From: PALSA-612 sp963755155 | GTDB taxonomy: Bacteria > Actinomycetota > Thermoleophilia > Gaiellales > Gaiellaceae | NCBI GenBank assembly: GCA_963755155.1 | Contig: CAVWIV010000007.1 | Location: 434,001-498,000, forward strand | Length of the DNA: 64,000 nucleotides | Reading direction: 5' to 3' | Part shown: in pieces, positions 37,637 to 46,690 of the stretch | Layout of the letters: each line of letters begins with the position of its first letter | How positions within the stretch are numbered: the first letter of the stretch is position 1 | Notes under the pieces: generated by a model | Told to the model about the DNA's origin: nothing | Databases searched by the model: none | What the model saw: the letters and a program-made list of their open reading frames with translations, nothing else | Made by a program: the position numbers and the translations under genes

Positions 37637-39533
37637 GTGCCTGGACGCCGGCGTCGGGAGCATCGCCTCGAGCGCGTACTCGGCACACCGGCGCTGTTCT
37701 CCACGGCCTACGGAAACGTCGGCTCCTCGATCTACTACGCGCTCGGCGTCACGGCGGCGTTCGCACTCGGCCTGACGCCGCTCGTCTTCGTCATCGCCGG
37801 CCTGTTCTTCGCCGCCACCGCGCTCACATATGCGGAGGGAACCGTCCGCTTTCCCGAGGCGGGCGGCTCGTCGAGTTTCGCTCGCCACGCCTTCAACGAG
37901 CTCGTCTCGTTCGGGGCTGCGTGGGCGCAGATGCTCAACTACATCATCACGATCGCCATCTCGGCGTTCTTCGTGCCGCACTACCTCTCGGTGTTCTGGG
38001 AGCCGCTCCGCGAGAACCCGTGGGACATCGTCGGCGGCGCGGTCGTGATCGCGCTCCTCGTTGCTCTGAACGTCGTCGGCATCCAGGAGTCCGCCCGCCT
38101 CAACATCTTCCTCGCCGTGATCGACTTCGCGACGCAGTTGCTGCTCGTGCTGCTCGGTTTCGTGCTCGTCTTCAGTGCGTCGACGCTGACGGCGAATGTC
38201 CACTGGGGCGTCGCTCCGACCTGGAGCAACCTCCTGCTGTCGATCCCGGTGGCAATGATCGCGTACACGGGGATCGAGACGGTCTCGAACCTCGCCGAGG
38301 AGGCGCGCGACCCGGTGCGAACGATCCCGCGCTCGATCGGGCTCGTGGCGATCGCGGTCTTCGCGATCTACTTCACGCTGCCGCTCGTCGCCCTCTCGGC
38401 GCTCCCGGTGGAGGAGATCGGCGGCGAGCTGACGACGCTACTCGCGCTTGACGCCCGAGGAGGGCGGCTATCAGAACGATCCCATCCTCGGGGTGGTCGA
38501 CAACCTCGGCATCACCGGCGTGCTGCTCGACGCTCTGCAGATCTACGTCGGCATCCTCGCTGCGACGATCCTCTTCATCGCCACGAACGCAGGGATCATC
38601 GGGGCGTCGCGCATCACGTACTCGATGGCCTCCTACCGGCAGCTTCCCGGCGCGTTCCGGAAGCTCCACCCGAAGTTCAAGACGCCGTGGCTCGCGCTCG
38701 TCGTGTTCGCGGGCTTCGTCTCGATCCTCGTGCTGCTGCCCGGCCAGGTGGGCTTCCTGGGAACGATGTACTCGTTCGGCGCGATGCTGTCGTTCACGGT
38801 CGCTCACGCGGCCGTCATCCAGCTCCGCCGGAAGGACCGCGACGCGGAGCTCGAGTTTCGCGCGAGGCCGAATCTCCGCATCGGGCGCGTCGACTGGCCG
38901 GTGTTCGCCTTCGTCGGCGGCACGGCGACGTTTCTCGCGTGGCTCGTGGTCGTCGTCCAGGATCCGCCGACGCGGTACGCAGGCCTCGCCTGGCTGACGA
39001 TCGGGCTGGTGATCTACGTCGTCTACCGGCGGAAGGTGCTTCACGTCCCGCTCACAGAGACGGTGCGTGCGCCGCCCCTGCTCGGCCCGGCTATCGCGCT
39101 CGAGTACCGGACGATCGTCGTTCCCATCGTCGCCGGACAGCAGGCGCACGAGGCGATGCACACGGCGGCGCGACTTGCCGCCGAGCGGCGTTCGACGATT
39201 GTTGCGGTGCGCGTTGTCGTGGTGCCGCTCGACCAGCCCCTGAGCTCCGACCTCTCTGAGCAGGAGACGCTCGCCCACGAGCTGCTCGACGAAGCACACG
39301 TGATCGGAGACCTCTACGGCGTCCGTGTCGTCGAGCGCATCGTACGTGGGCGAAATGCCGGAGCTGAGATCGTCGAGGAGGCTGAGCGGAGGAACGCGGA
39401 GATCGTCGTCATGGGTGCGCCGCGGCTGCCTCACCGTACGCGCACGAGCGCGATCTTCGGCAAGACCGTCGACTACGTGCTGCGCCACGCGCCGTGTCGC
39501 GTGATGATCGCCGCCGCCAGGAGAGCCGCCTAA
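37637..39533 (+). CDS. APC-superfamily permease with C-terminal universal-stress-protein domain (frame broken near 38448)
   Basis: About 630 aa. Helices 1-8 read in the first frame, starting LERVLGTPALFSTAYGNVGSSIYYALG and including YTGIETVSNLAEEARDP (APC substrate region). One extra base near 38444-38452 moves the rest to the frame containing EEGGYQNDPILGVVDNLG, RITYSMASYRQLP and, after helix 12, a USP domain (YRTIVVPIVAGQQ ... ERRNAEIVVMGAPR ... TVDYVLRHAPCRVMI). Annotated homologues are called amino-acid permeases. Lying among TrkH/TrkA and RCK genes, it could instead carry potassium (inference). Confidence 0.85.
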
Positions 39534-39706
39534 TGCCGGCGCGCCTGATCATCCTCTTCTCGGCGACCTTCATCGCGATCGGCGTTGCGCTCCTTGTGCA
39601 GACCGTGCGCGTCGGAGGAGGCATCGGCTACCTGCTCGGCCTGCTGTTCGTCGCGCTCGGCGTCGGACGACTCGTGCTCCTGCGCTCGCGGCGAGGGGAG
39701 GCCTGA
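39533..39706 (+). CDS. Small two-helix membrane protein
   Basis: 57 aa, ATG at 39533 inside the stop of the upstream permease. Two hydrophobic helices, ARLIILFSATFIAIGVALLV and GIGYLLGLLFVALGVGRLVLL, are joined by VRVGGG, with a basic end (RSRRGEA). It overlaps the next permease start by one base. Both neighbours are APC-USP permeases, so it may be an accessory subunit of one of them; no family recognised. Confidence 0.65.
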   Translation: MPARLIILFSATFIAIGVALLVQTVRVGGGIGYLLGLLFVALGVGRLVLLRSRRGEA

Positions 39707-41602
39707 TGGCGAGGAAGCTGCCGGTCCTCGAGCGAGTCCTCGGCGCGCCCACGCTGTTCTCGGTCGCGTACGGCGAGATCGCGTCGTCGATCTACTTCGC
39801 GCTGGGCATCATCGCCGGCCACGCGCTCGGGCTGACGCCGGAGGTCCTGCTGCTGACGGGGCTGCTCTTCGTCGTCGTCGCCCTGTCGTATGCCGAGGGC
39901 ATCACCGCTATCCCCGAGACGGGCGGCGCGGCAACGCTCGTGCGCAAGGCCTTTAACGACTTCGCCGGCTTCTGCACCGGCTGGGTGCTGTTCCTCGATT
40001 ACCTCATCGTCATCGCGCTTTCCGTGCTCTTCCTGCCGCATTACCTGGGCGGGGCGCTCGAGATCGAGTCGCTGCAGCGGCACCCGTGGGACGTCGTCGT
40101 CGGGGTGATGGCGATCCTCGCCATCGCGGCTGTGCGCCTCTTCCGCCGGCCGGGCCTCTACACGGCCGGCATCGGGGTCGCCGTGCTCGACCTCGTGACG
40201 CAACTGCTCGTCGTCCTGCTCGGCCTCGCCCTGCTCTTCTCGCTCCGACGCGCTTACGCGCGGAATCGAGCTGGGCTCCGCGCCGAGCTTCGCCGATCTC
40301 GCGTTCGCGCTGCCGCTCGCGATGCTCGCGTACACGGGCCTGGAGACGGTGGCCAACCTCGCGGAGGAAGCTCGCAGCCCCGGAGTCGACATCCCGCGCA
40401 GCCTCTTCGGCGCGATCGGCGTCGTCGTGATCCTCTACGTCGCGATCGCCGTCGTCGGCCTCTCGGCGTTCCCGGTGTCGGGCGGCGAGACCGACCTCGG
40501 CGGCGAGTGGCTCTTCGCCCCGCTGCTCGGCATCGTGGAGGTGCTCGGCGAGGATCTCTCACCGTTCCTGGCGGACGCGCTGCGCGTCTTCGTGGGCGTC
40601 TCCGGCGCGCTCATCCTCCTGGCCGCCGCGACGACGTCCGTGTCCGGGTTCGGGCGCCTTGCGTACTCGCTCGGCGAGCACGGGATGCTGCCCAGGACGT
40701 TCGGCCGGCTGGGCAGGCGCACGCTCATCTCGCCCGCGGCGCTCGCGTCGGTCGTCGTGCTCGCCGCGGGCGGCCTGATCGCGATCACCGCGGTCACCGA
40801 CGACGAGGTTGCCTTCCTCGCCGCGCTCTTCAGCTTCGGTGTCCTGCTCGCGTTCGGCGCGGCCCAGCTCGCGGTCATCCGGCTCCGCTTCACGTCCCCG
40901 GAGCTCGAGCGGCCATATCGCGTGCCCTGGAACGTCCGCATCGGCGGCGCGGACGTCCCGATTCCCGCGGTCGTCGGGCTCGTGCTGACCGTCGCCGTCT
41001 GGGTGATCGCCATGATCACGCACCCCGGAGCCCGCTACGCGGGGCCGATCTGGCTCGTTGCAGGGCTCGTCGTCTACGGTCTCGTCCGGCGGCACCGCGG
41101 CGAAGGGCTGCTGGAGCGGGTGATCTCGCCCGACGAGCAGGCCGAGCTCGCGGAGCCCTCGCTGTCGAAGATCCTCGTGCCGATGAAGCTCGGGCTGATC
41201 GGCGAGGAGATGATCGCGACCGCCATCAAGCTCGCCCAGGAGCGCGGCTCCGACGTCGAGGCGCTCCACGTCGTGCGCATGCCGCTGTCAAGGAGCCTCG
41301 ACGACCCCGCCGACCCGGCCGAGGAGGAGCGCGCGGTGGACTCGCTCGAGGAGGCGCGCCTGCTCGGCGAGGACCACGGCGTCGTCGTCCGGGGCAGCAC
41401 CGTCCGGGCTCGCTCGATCGGGGAGGCGATCGTGCAGCAGGCGACCGAGCAGGACGTCGACCTCATCGTGCTCGGCTCGGCGCCGCGGTGGCGCCGTCAG
41501 TCGCGCTTCTTCTCGCCCACCGTCGAGCACGTCCTGCGCAACGCGCCGTGCGAGGTGCTCGTCGTCGCCTTCCCGGAGCACGTGCTCGCCGAGGATGGCT
41601 AA
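39706..41602 (+). CDS. APC-superfamily permease with C-terminal USP domain, second copy (frame broken near 40235)
   Basis: Paralogue of the gene at 37637, about 631 aa. Starts RKLPVLERVLGAPTLFSVAYGEIASSIYFALG. One extra base near 40230-40240 separates helices 1-6 from the rest (DALTRGIELGSAPSFADLAF, AYTGLETVANLAEEARSPG, FGRLAYSLGEHGMLPRTFG). Ends with a USP domain (LSKILVPMKLGLIGEEMI ... DLIVLGSAPRWRRQS ... VEHVLRNAPCEVLVV). Followed after 9 bp by two RCK genes. Without the correction the first frame would falsely continue through later genes to 43740. Confidence 0.85.
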
Positions 41603-41611
41603 CCTGCGGCG

Positions 41612-42028
41612 GTGAAGGCCGTCGTCATCGGCTGCGGTCGGGTCGGCTCTGCGAGCGCGAAAGCGTTGCAGGCCGAGGGCTGGGACGTGTGCGCCGTCGA
41701 CGAGAAAGAAGAGGCGCTCCAGCGCCTGGGCGAGAACTGGACGGGCGGCTTCGTCGTGGGGCACGGCATGGACTCCGAGGTGCTGCGCGAGGCAGGGATC
41801 GAGGAGGCCGACGCCGTCATCGTCGCCACCAACGGCGACAACACGAATCTCGTCGTCGCGCAGATCGCCGAGAAGCGCTTCGGTGTCGCGAACGTCGTCG
41901 TTCGCGTGCTCGATCCGGGCCGGGCGACGTTCTACGACACGCTGGGGATGCGGACGATCTGCCCGACCTCGCGGGCCATCCGCGCGCTGATCGAGGCCGT
42001 CACGACGTACGCGGAGGCGCCGGCGTGA
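41612..42028 (+). CDS. TrkA-N (RCK) domain protein, CeoB-like
   Basis: A 138-aa single Rossmann RCK domain: MKAVVIGCGRVGSASAKAL, acidic strand end VCAVDEKEEAL, GHGMDSEVLREAGIEEADAVIVATNGDN and VVVRVLDPGRATFYDTLG. It lacks a TrkA_C domain. The next gene starts on its last base and encodes the N+C version, so they likely form a heteromer as the mycobacterial CeoB/CeoC pair does. Gating partner is probably one of the APC-USP permeases just upstream (inference). GTG at 41612. Confidence 0.85.
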   Translation: MKAVVIGCGRVGSASAKALQAEGWDVCAVDEKEEALQRLGENWTGGFVVGHGMDSEVLREAGIEEADAVIVATNGDNTNLVVAQIAEKRFGVANVVVRVLDPGRATFYDTLGMRTICPTSRAIRALIEAVTTYAEAPA

Positions 42029-42691
42029 TGTACATCGTCGTCGTCGGCGGTGGGAAGGTCGGCGCGAACCTCATGCGCAGCCTCATCGGGATGGGCCACG
42101 AGGTGACGCTCATCGAGCAGCGCCGCGACCGGTTCGAGCGTCTCGAGCAGGAGTTCGAGCATCGCGTGCAGCCCGGCGACGCGACCGAGCTCTTCGTCCT
42201 CGAGCAGGCCGGGATCACTCGGCCTCCCGACATCCTCGTGGCCGCGACGGGGGACGACGAGGACAACATCATCATCTGCCAGCTCGCGCGCGAGAAGTAC
42301 GGCGTGCCGAAGGTCGTGGCCCGCGTCAACGACCCTCGAAACCAGGAGCACTTCGACCTGCTCGGCATCTCCCCGACGGTCTGCGCCACCTCGAGCCTGC
42401 TCGCGCTCGTGCAGCACGAAGTGCCTGAGCACGGGCTCGTCCACCTCCTCGAGCTGCGCAAGGAGAACCTCGAGATCGTCGAGGTGCAGATCGATGCGCG
42501 CTCGCCGTGTCTCGGCAAGGCGCTGTCCCGGGTCTCGCTGCCCGACGGCGCGCAGCTGATCGCCGTCGTGCGAGACGGCGAGGCTCACCTCGGGGACGGG
42601 GAGCTCGACGCTCGAGAGCGGCGACCAGGTGCTCGGCCTGCTCCAGCCCGGCCGCGAGGAGGAGCTACGCGAGGCCTTGCTCGGACACTAG
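42028..42691 (+). CDS. TrkA N+C (RCK) protein, CeoC-like (frame broken near 42598)
   Basis: About 220 aa: RCK_N (YIVVVGGGKVGANLMRSLIG, GDATELFVLEQAGI, VARVNDPRNQEHFDLLGI) then TrkA_C (ARSPCLGKALSRVSLPDGAQLIAVVRDGE). One extra base near 42595-42600 shifts the end into SSTLESGDQVLGLLQPGREEELREALLGH, stop at 42691. The uncorrected frame has no stop and appears to fuse with the sugar dehydrogenase. ATG at 42028 overlaps the preceding RCK gene by one base. Confidence 0.86.
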
Positions 42692-42708
42692 CGCTGGGAC
42701 TACTGCTG

Positions 42709-43740
42709 GTGGCGCTCCCGGCGGTCGCCGGGGCAGGCACGGAGCGCCAGCAGCTGAGCATCGTCCGGGTCGCCCGCGGCTTCGACCAGCCTGTCTACGT
42801 GACCGCGACGCCCTCCGAGCCGGCGAAGATCTACATCGTCGAGCAGCCCGGCCGCGTCTTCGTCCTCGAGAAGGGGAAGCGGCGGCTCTTCATGGACATT
42901 CGCAAGCGGGTCGGTTCCGACGGCTCTGAGCAAGGCCTGCTGTCGATGGCTTTTCACCCTAGCTACGGAAAGAACCGTCGCTTCTACGTCAACTACACGG
43001 ACACGAGCGGTGACACGCGCGTCGTGGAGTTTCGCTCCGACGGGCGGAAGGCGCGGCTCGGCACGGCCCGCGAGCTGCTCTTCGTGAACCAACCGTTCTC
43101 GAACCACAACGGCGGGCACGTCCTGTTCGGGCCCGACGGGAAGCTCTACGTCCCGATGGGGGACGGCGGCGCCGGAGGAGATCCGCAGAACCACGGGCAG
43201 ACGCCTCGGTCGCGCCTTGCGAAGCTGCTGCGGACAAACCCACTGGCTGTCGACTGGGAGACGTTCGGGTTCGGCCTGCGCAACCCCTGGCGCATCTCGT
43301 TCGACCGCAAGACGGGTGACCTCTACATCGGCGATGTCGGGCAGAGCGCCCGGGAGGAGATCAACTTCAGGGCCAAGGGCGCACCGCCGGCGAACTTCGG
43401 CTGGGCCCGGTACGAGGGGAGCCGCACGTACGACGGTGACATCGAGCTCGACCCCGCGACGCCGCTCGTCTTCCCGATCCACGAGTACGGGCACGGCGAG
43501 GGCTGCTCCGTGACCGGCGGCTACGTCTACCGCGGGAAGGACGTCCCGGCGGCGGTCGGGCGGTACTTCTTCGGCGACTACTGCTCGGGCACGGTGTGGA
43601 GCCTGCGGGTCGTGGACGGCGAAGCGACCGGCGTGCGGCGAGAGTTCAACGTCGAGAGCCTGACTTCGTTCGGCGAGGGGGCTCGCGGGGAGCTCTATCT
43701 CGTATCGCACGAGGGCTCGATCTACCGCCTCGCGCGCTAG
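42709..43740 (+). CDS. Exported glucose/sorbosone dehydrogenase-like PQQ beta-propeller
   Basis: Soluble quinoprotein-type six-bladed propeller of about 343 aa: VARGFDQPVYVTATPSEP, IYIVEQPGRVFVLEKG, FHPSYGKNRRFYVNYTD, FSNHNGGHVLFGPDGKLYVPMGDGG (catalytic His), FGFGLRNPWRISFD, GDVGQSAREEIN, and C-S-V-T-G-G-Y-V-Y. A hydrophobic leader (LALGLLLVALPAVAGA) spans the start region. GTG at 42709 cuts it short, and the only upstream in-frame option is CTG, so the real start is uncertain. Oxidises aldose sugars outside the membrane in characterised relatives. Confidence 0.82.
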   Translation: MALPAVAGAGTERQQLSIVRVARGFDQPVYVTATPSEPAKIYIVEQPGRVFVLEKGKRRLFMDIRKRVGSDGSEQGLLSMAFHPSYGKNRRFYVNYTDTSGDTRVVEFRSDGRKARLGTARELLFVNQPFSNHNGGHVLFGPDGKLYVPMGDGGAGGDPQNHGQTPRSRLAKLLRTNPLAVDWETFGFGLRNPWRISFDRKTGDLYIGDVGQSAREEINFRAKGAPPANFGWARYEGSRTYDGDIELDPATPLVFPIHEYGHGEGCSVTGGYVYRGKDVPAAVGRYFFGDYCSGTVWSLRVVDGEATGVRREFNVESLTSFGEGARGELYLVSHEGSIYRLAR

Positions 43741-44153
43741 AGAGACCGAATTACAACTGCGTCCGCGCCGAGGGTCGCAACCAGCCGCTCGAGCGCGCCT
43801 GGGCCTGCCTCGAGGACATCGATGCGGCGGGCGACACCAAGGTGAGCGGCGGCGACCCGGGCGAGCGGCTCCGGGGCAGACGTGAAGGCGCCGACGCGCG
43901 TGCCTGCGGCCGCCATCCGCCTCAGCTCCGCGTTCGCCGCCGGGTTCGGGCGCAGGTAGACGCGGGCGTGATCCTCCGCGAACCGTTCGAGCAGGGGACG
44001 CCAGTTGCCGATCGCGGCATCCAGCGCAGCCTCGTCGGGATCGTCGTCGAGCTCCACGCGATAGCGGCGTCGCGCGTCCTCGAGCCAAGCTCGCCAGAGC
44101 GGCTCGGGGTCGCCGAGCGCGGCGTCGAAATCGACGGCGATCGCAGCAGTCAC
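43737..44153 (-). CDS. Small HAD-like phosphatase-fold protein
   Basis: 138 aa from GTG 44153. AIAVDFDAALGDPEPLW resembles HAD motif I (D-x-D). The fold continues with RLRPNPAANAELRRMAAAGTRVGAFTSAP (motif II, Ser/Thr after the strand: FTSAP) and ends RLVATLGADAVVIRSL. Motif III lysine and motif IV acidic pair are not obvious, so activity is doubtful. Overlaps the VanZ gene by 4 bp upstream and the sugar dehydrogenase end by 4 bp downstream. Confidence 0.6.
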   Translation of the reverse strand: MTAAIAVDFDAALGDPEPLWRAWLEDARRRYRVELDDDPDEAALDAAIGNWRPLLERFAEDHARVYLRPNPAANAELRRMAAAGTRVGAFTSAPEPLARVAAAHLGVARRIDVLEAGPGALERLVATLGADAVVIRSL

Positions 44154-44497
44154 GCGACGACCCTGCGCGCCGCCCGTCCCAGCACGTACACGCCGACGAG
44201 CACGCCGACGGCGTCGATGACAACGTCGAGCGCGGCGCCATGCCGTCCCGGGACGAACGCCTGGTGCACCTCGTCCGTCACGGCGTAGGCGATGCCGATG
44301 GCCACCGCCGTCAGCTCGCGGCCGAGCGCTCGCAGGAGGAGTGCCCCGAGCACCGCGTACTCCGCGGCGTGGGCGATCTTCCGCAGCGCGAGATCCCAGC
44401 CGCCCAGGCCCGTGCCGAGATCGGGGATCGAGGACAGCCCGAAGATCAGACCGGCCCAGAGGACGACCGGCAACCAGCGGGAGACGACGCGCGTCAC
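44150..44497 (-). CDS. VanZ-family membrane protein
   Basis: 115 aa, four helices. RWLPVVLWAGLIFGLSSIPD, the helix with K-I-A-H-A-A-E-Y-A-V-L-G and the TDEVHQAFVPGRHGAALDVVIDAVGVLVG segment are the VanZ-like signature. Function of the family outside teicoplanin resistance is unknown. GTG at 44497 lies 6 nt after TAGCAT on the minus strand (44509-44504). Divergent from the cobalamin riboswitch. Confidence 0.85.
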   Translation of the reverse strand: MTRVVSRWLPVVLWAGLIFGLSSIPDLGTGLGGWDLALRKIAHAAEYAVLGALLLRALGRELTAVAIGIAYAVTDEVHQAFVPGRHGAALDVVIDAVGVLVGVYVLGRAARRVVA

Positions 44498-44503
44498 GAT
44501 GCA

Positions 44504-44513
44504 ATGCTAGATT
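44504..44513. promoter_or_regulatory. Overlapping divergent -10 elements (vanZ-like / cobalamin operon)
   Basis: The sequence ATGCTAGATT contains TAGCAT on the minus strand (44509-44504), 6 nt from the VanZ-family start. It also contains TAGATT on the plus strand (44508-44513), about 12 nt before the riboswitch aptamer. The two hexamers share the central TA, as in symmetric bidirectional promoters. Confidence 0.45.
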
Positions 44514-44524
44514 CGGCTGAGACA

Positions 44525-44668
44525 TAGGCGGGCGGGTCAGGGAACCCGGTGCAAGTCCGGGACGGTCCCGCCGCTGTGAGGGGAGAAGCTGCTCCGCCAC
44601 CACGCCACTGGCTGACGCTGGGAAGGCGGTGGAGCAGGGAGCCCCAAGTCAGAAGACCTGCCGCCCGT
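44525..44668 (+). ncRNA. Cobalamin (B12) riboswitch
   Basis: Clear match to the AdoCbl/cobalamin aptamer. GGGAACCCGGTGCAAGTCC, then GGTCCCGCCGCTGTGA at about 44540-44579, the CCACTGG element at about 44605, GGGAAGGCGG near 44620, and the AAGTCAGAAGACCTGCC box at about 44646-44662. It lies 31 nt before the first DUF4430 gene, whose AAGGAGG ribosome site (44688-44694) could be the controlled element. Expected effect: repression when cobalamin is plentiful. Confidence 0.95.
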
Positions 44669-44698
44669 CGATCCGAACCCCTCGTGGAAGGAGGATTC

Positions 44699-45289
44699 GT
44701 GCTTCGACGCACTCTCATGCTCAGCGTGGTCGTGGGGCTCGTGCTCACGATCGTGGGCGCGGCATCCGCCGCAATCGTTCGTGTTCGTGTCGAAGGCAAG
44801 AGCAGCACGATCTTCGGCGCAACCCAACCGCGTGCGTCGGCGACGACGGCGATGGGCGCGCTCGAGTCGGCCAGCATCGGCGGGGAGTTCTACTACCACC
44901 TCCAGGTCACCGGCTTCGGCCCGTACGTCGACCAGATCGGTCGCAACCTCGCCGCGGGGGCGAGTGGCTGGGCGTTCAAGGTGAACGGCACGTCGCCGCC
45001 GGTGGGCGCCGACCAGGTCGCCGTCAAGGATGGGGACGTGGTCCTCTGGTACTGGGCAGACTTCACGGAGGCGGGCGGCCCGCCGACCCTCGACCTCGCG
45101 CGCCAGGCAAACGGCTGCTACCGCGTCGTGGCGACGAACGACGCAGGCGCGACGGTCTCCGTCTCCGCCACGTTGCGCGTCGATGGCAGACGGGTGGCCA
45201 TGCAGGGCGGCCGGGCGTGTCCAGGGCCGCATCGGAGCCTCGTGCGGGCGACGGCGCCCGGCGCCGTACGGTCGAATGCGCTGAGGTGA
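44699..45289 (+). CDS. Exported DUF4430 (transcobalamin C-domain-like) protein
   Basis: First gene under the cobalamin riboswitch. GTG at 44699, AAGGAGG 4 nt upstream. 196 aa: signal peptide LRRTLMLSVVVGLVLTIVGAASA; about residues 25-125 hold a DUF4430 beta-grasp unit (VRVEGKSSTIFGATQ, ALESASIGGEFYYHLQV, GWAFKVNGTSPPVGADQVAVKDGD). The C-terminal 70 residues are an Ig-like strand set with a Cys pair (NGCYRVV, RACPGP). In animals this fold is the C-terminal domain of transcobalamin and intrinsic factor. A role in binding B12 outside the membrane is inferred. GTGA overlap with the next gene. Confidence 0.8.
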   Translation: MLRRTLMLSVVVGLVLTIVGAASAAIVRVRVEGKSSTIFGATQPRASATTAMGALESASIGGEFYYHLQVTGFGPYVDQIGRNLAAGASGWAFKVNGTSPPVGADQVAVKDGDVVLWYWADFTEAGGPPTLDLARQANGCYRVVATNDAGATVSVSATLRVDGRRVAMQGGRACPGPHRSLVRATAPGAVRSNALR

Positions 45290-45999
45290 CGCGCCGGCTG
45301 CTCTCATTGCTCTGCCTCGTCGCCGCGCTGGCCGGCTGCGGAGGGTCCGGCGACGACGGCGAGGCGACGCTGTGGGTGACGCGCGACCGCGGCGCGGAGG
45401 TGCTCGTGACGGCCTCCGTGCCCGCGGGCGTGACGGCGATGCAGGCGCTGCGAAGCGAGGCTGACGTCGACACGAGCTTCGGCGGGCGCTTCGTGCAGTC
45501 GATCGAGGGCGTGTCCGGCGACGCCGGCGCGAAGCGCGACTGGTTCTACTTCGTGAACGGCATCGAGGCCGACCGCGGCGCCGCCGAGTACCGGCTGCGG
45601 CCCGGCGACGTGCTGTGGTGGGACTACCGCTCGTGGACCGGCGACGACATGCGCGAGCCGGTCGTCGTCGGCGCATTCCCCGAGCCGTTCCTCCACGGCT
45701 ACGACGGGCGCGTGCGGCCGGCTGCAGTGCGCTTTGAGAAGGAGCACATGCGTGGGACCGCCCTCGGGGTAGCCCACGTGGTCGGCGCGCGATCGGTCGA
45801 GCTTATGAACGTTCCGGCCGCGCCTGAGGTCAACCTCCTCGTGATCGCGGAAGCCCAGCCGGCGCTTCAGGCGGAGCTCCGATCGCCCGAGGGGTCGGCC
45901 GGATCGCCGGTCGTCTTCCGGGTTTCCTTCGAGGACGCGAAGCTGCTGCTCAAGGATCCGGAGCTCGCGCAACACCGCTACGAAGGGCTAGCCGAGTGA
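45286..45999 (+). CDS. DUF4430 lipoprotein
   Basis: 237-aa lipoprotein: TRRLLSLLCLVAALAGCGG, lipobox LAGC. DUF4430-like beta-grasp domain at about residues 28-115 (TLWVTRDRGAEVLVTASV, GVTAMQALRSEADVDTSFGGRFVQSI, KRDWFYFVNGIEADRGAAEYRLRPGD, WWDYRSW). A further domain of about 115 residues follows, including VVVGAFPEPFLHGYDG and LLLKDPELAQHRYEG, which I do not recognise. Membrane anchoring next to an ECF transporter fits a cobalamin-delivery lipoprotein (inference). Overlaps the T-component gene by 4 bp. Confidence 0.78.
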   Translation: MTRRLLSLLCLVAALAGCGGSGDDGEATLWVTRDRGAEVLVTASVPAGVTAMQALRSEADVDTSFGGRFVQSIEGVSGDAGAKRDWFYFVNGIEADRGAAEYRLRPGDVLWWDYRSWTGDDMREPVVVGAFPEPFLHGYDGRVRPAAVRFEKEHMRGTALGVAHVVGARSVELMNVPAAPEVNLLVIAEAQPALQAELRSPEGSAGSPVVFRVSFEDAKLLLKDPELAQHRYEGLAE

Positions 46000-46690
46000 G
46001 ACCGGCGGCTGCGCTCGCAGTGCTCGTCGCGCTGGCGGCGGCGGCGCTGCTCTCCGATCACTGGCAGGCGCCCGCCGCGATCGCGGCGTCCTGTTGGGTC
46101 TCTGCCTGCGCGCCCCGGCCTCGCGGCGCCGGCCGTACCTGCTCGGCTGCGCGCTGACGGCGGGCGCGGTCTTCGTGGTCACACCGTTCCTCGTCGTGAA
46201 CGGCGTCGACGTGCTCTGGAGCGGCCCCGTCGTGCCGGTGCTCGGGCAGCTCGACGTCACGACCGAGGAGCTCGCCGGCGCGGCGATCCAGGCCGTTCGG
46301 CTCGCGGCCGTGACGCTCGCCTTCGCCGTGTACGCCCTGCTCCTCGATCACGACTCGCTGCTCCGCTCGGCGAGGTTCGCTCGCAAGTCGGCCCTCGTCG
46401 TCGCCCTCGCGACGAGGCTCGTGCCGACGCTCGAGCGCGACGTCCACGGGCTCGTGGAGGCGCTGCGCGGACGCGGGGTGGTAGTGGAGGGCGTCCGCGG
46501 GCGCGCGCGCCTCGTGTCGCCTCTCGTCTCCGGATCGCTCGAGCGCGCCCTCAACCTCGCGGAGGCAATGGAGGCGCGCGGGTACGGCCGGGCAGGCGCG
46601 ACCCAGGCGCCGTCGCCGCGTTGGCGGTCGCTCGACCGGCTCGCTCTCGTGGCCGCTGTCGCCGTCGTGCTGGGGGCGCTGTGGCTCTAG
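45996..46690 (+). CDS. ECF transporter T component, CbiQ-like (frame broken near 46088)
   Basis: Transmembrane scaffold of an energy-coupling-factor importer. GTG at 45996 overlaps the lipoprotein stop. Residues 1-30 form the first helix (LAVLVALAAAALLSDHW). One base appears missing near 46085-46092, after which the protein continues to 46690. It shows helices around PYLLGCALTAGAVFVVTPF and LAAVTLAFAVYALLL, then the coupling region with EALRGRGV and AMEARGYG, matching the two Ala-Arg-Gly motifs that contact the ATPases. About 231 aa, the family size. Confidence 0.85.

Noticed and set aside
39706..43740. One very long frame that seems to fuse an APC permease, an RCK protein and a sugar dehydrogenase.
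   Set aside because: The conserved protein leaves this frame near 40235 and again near 42598. The apparent fusion is produced by two indels and by the scarcity of stops in GC-rich DNA.
44549..44698. Upstream extension of the first DUF4430 gene to 44549.
   Set aside because: That stretch is the riboswitch. The signal peptide and ribosome site fix the start at 44699.
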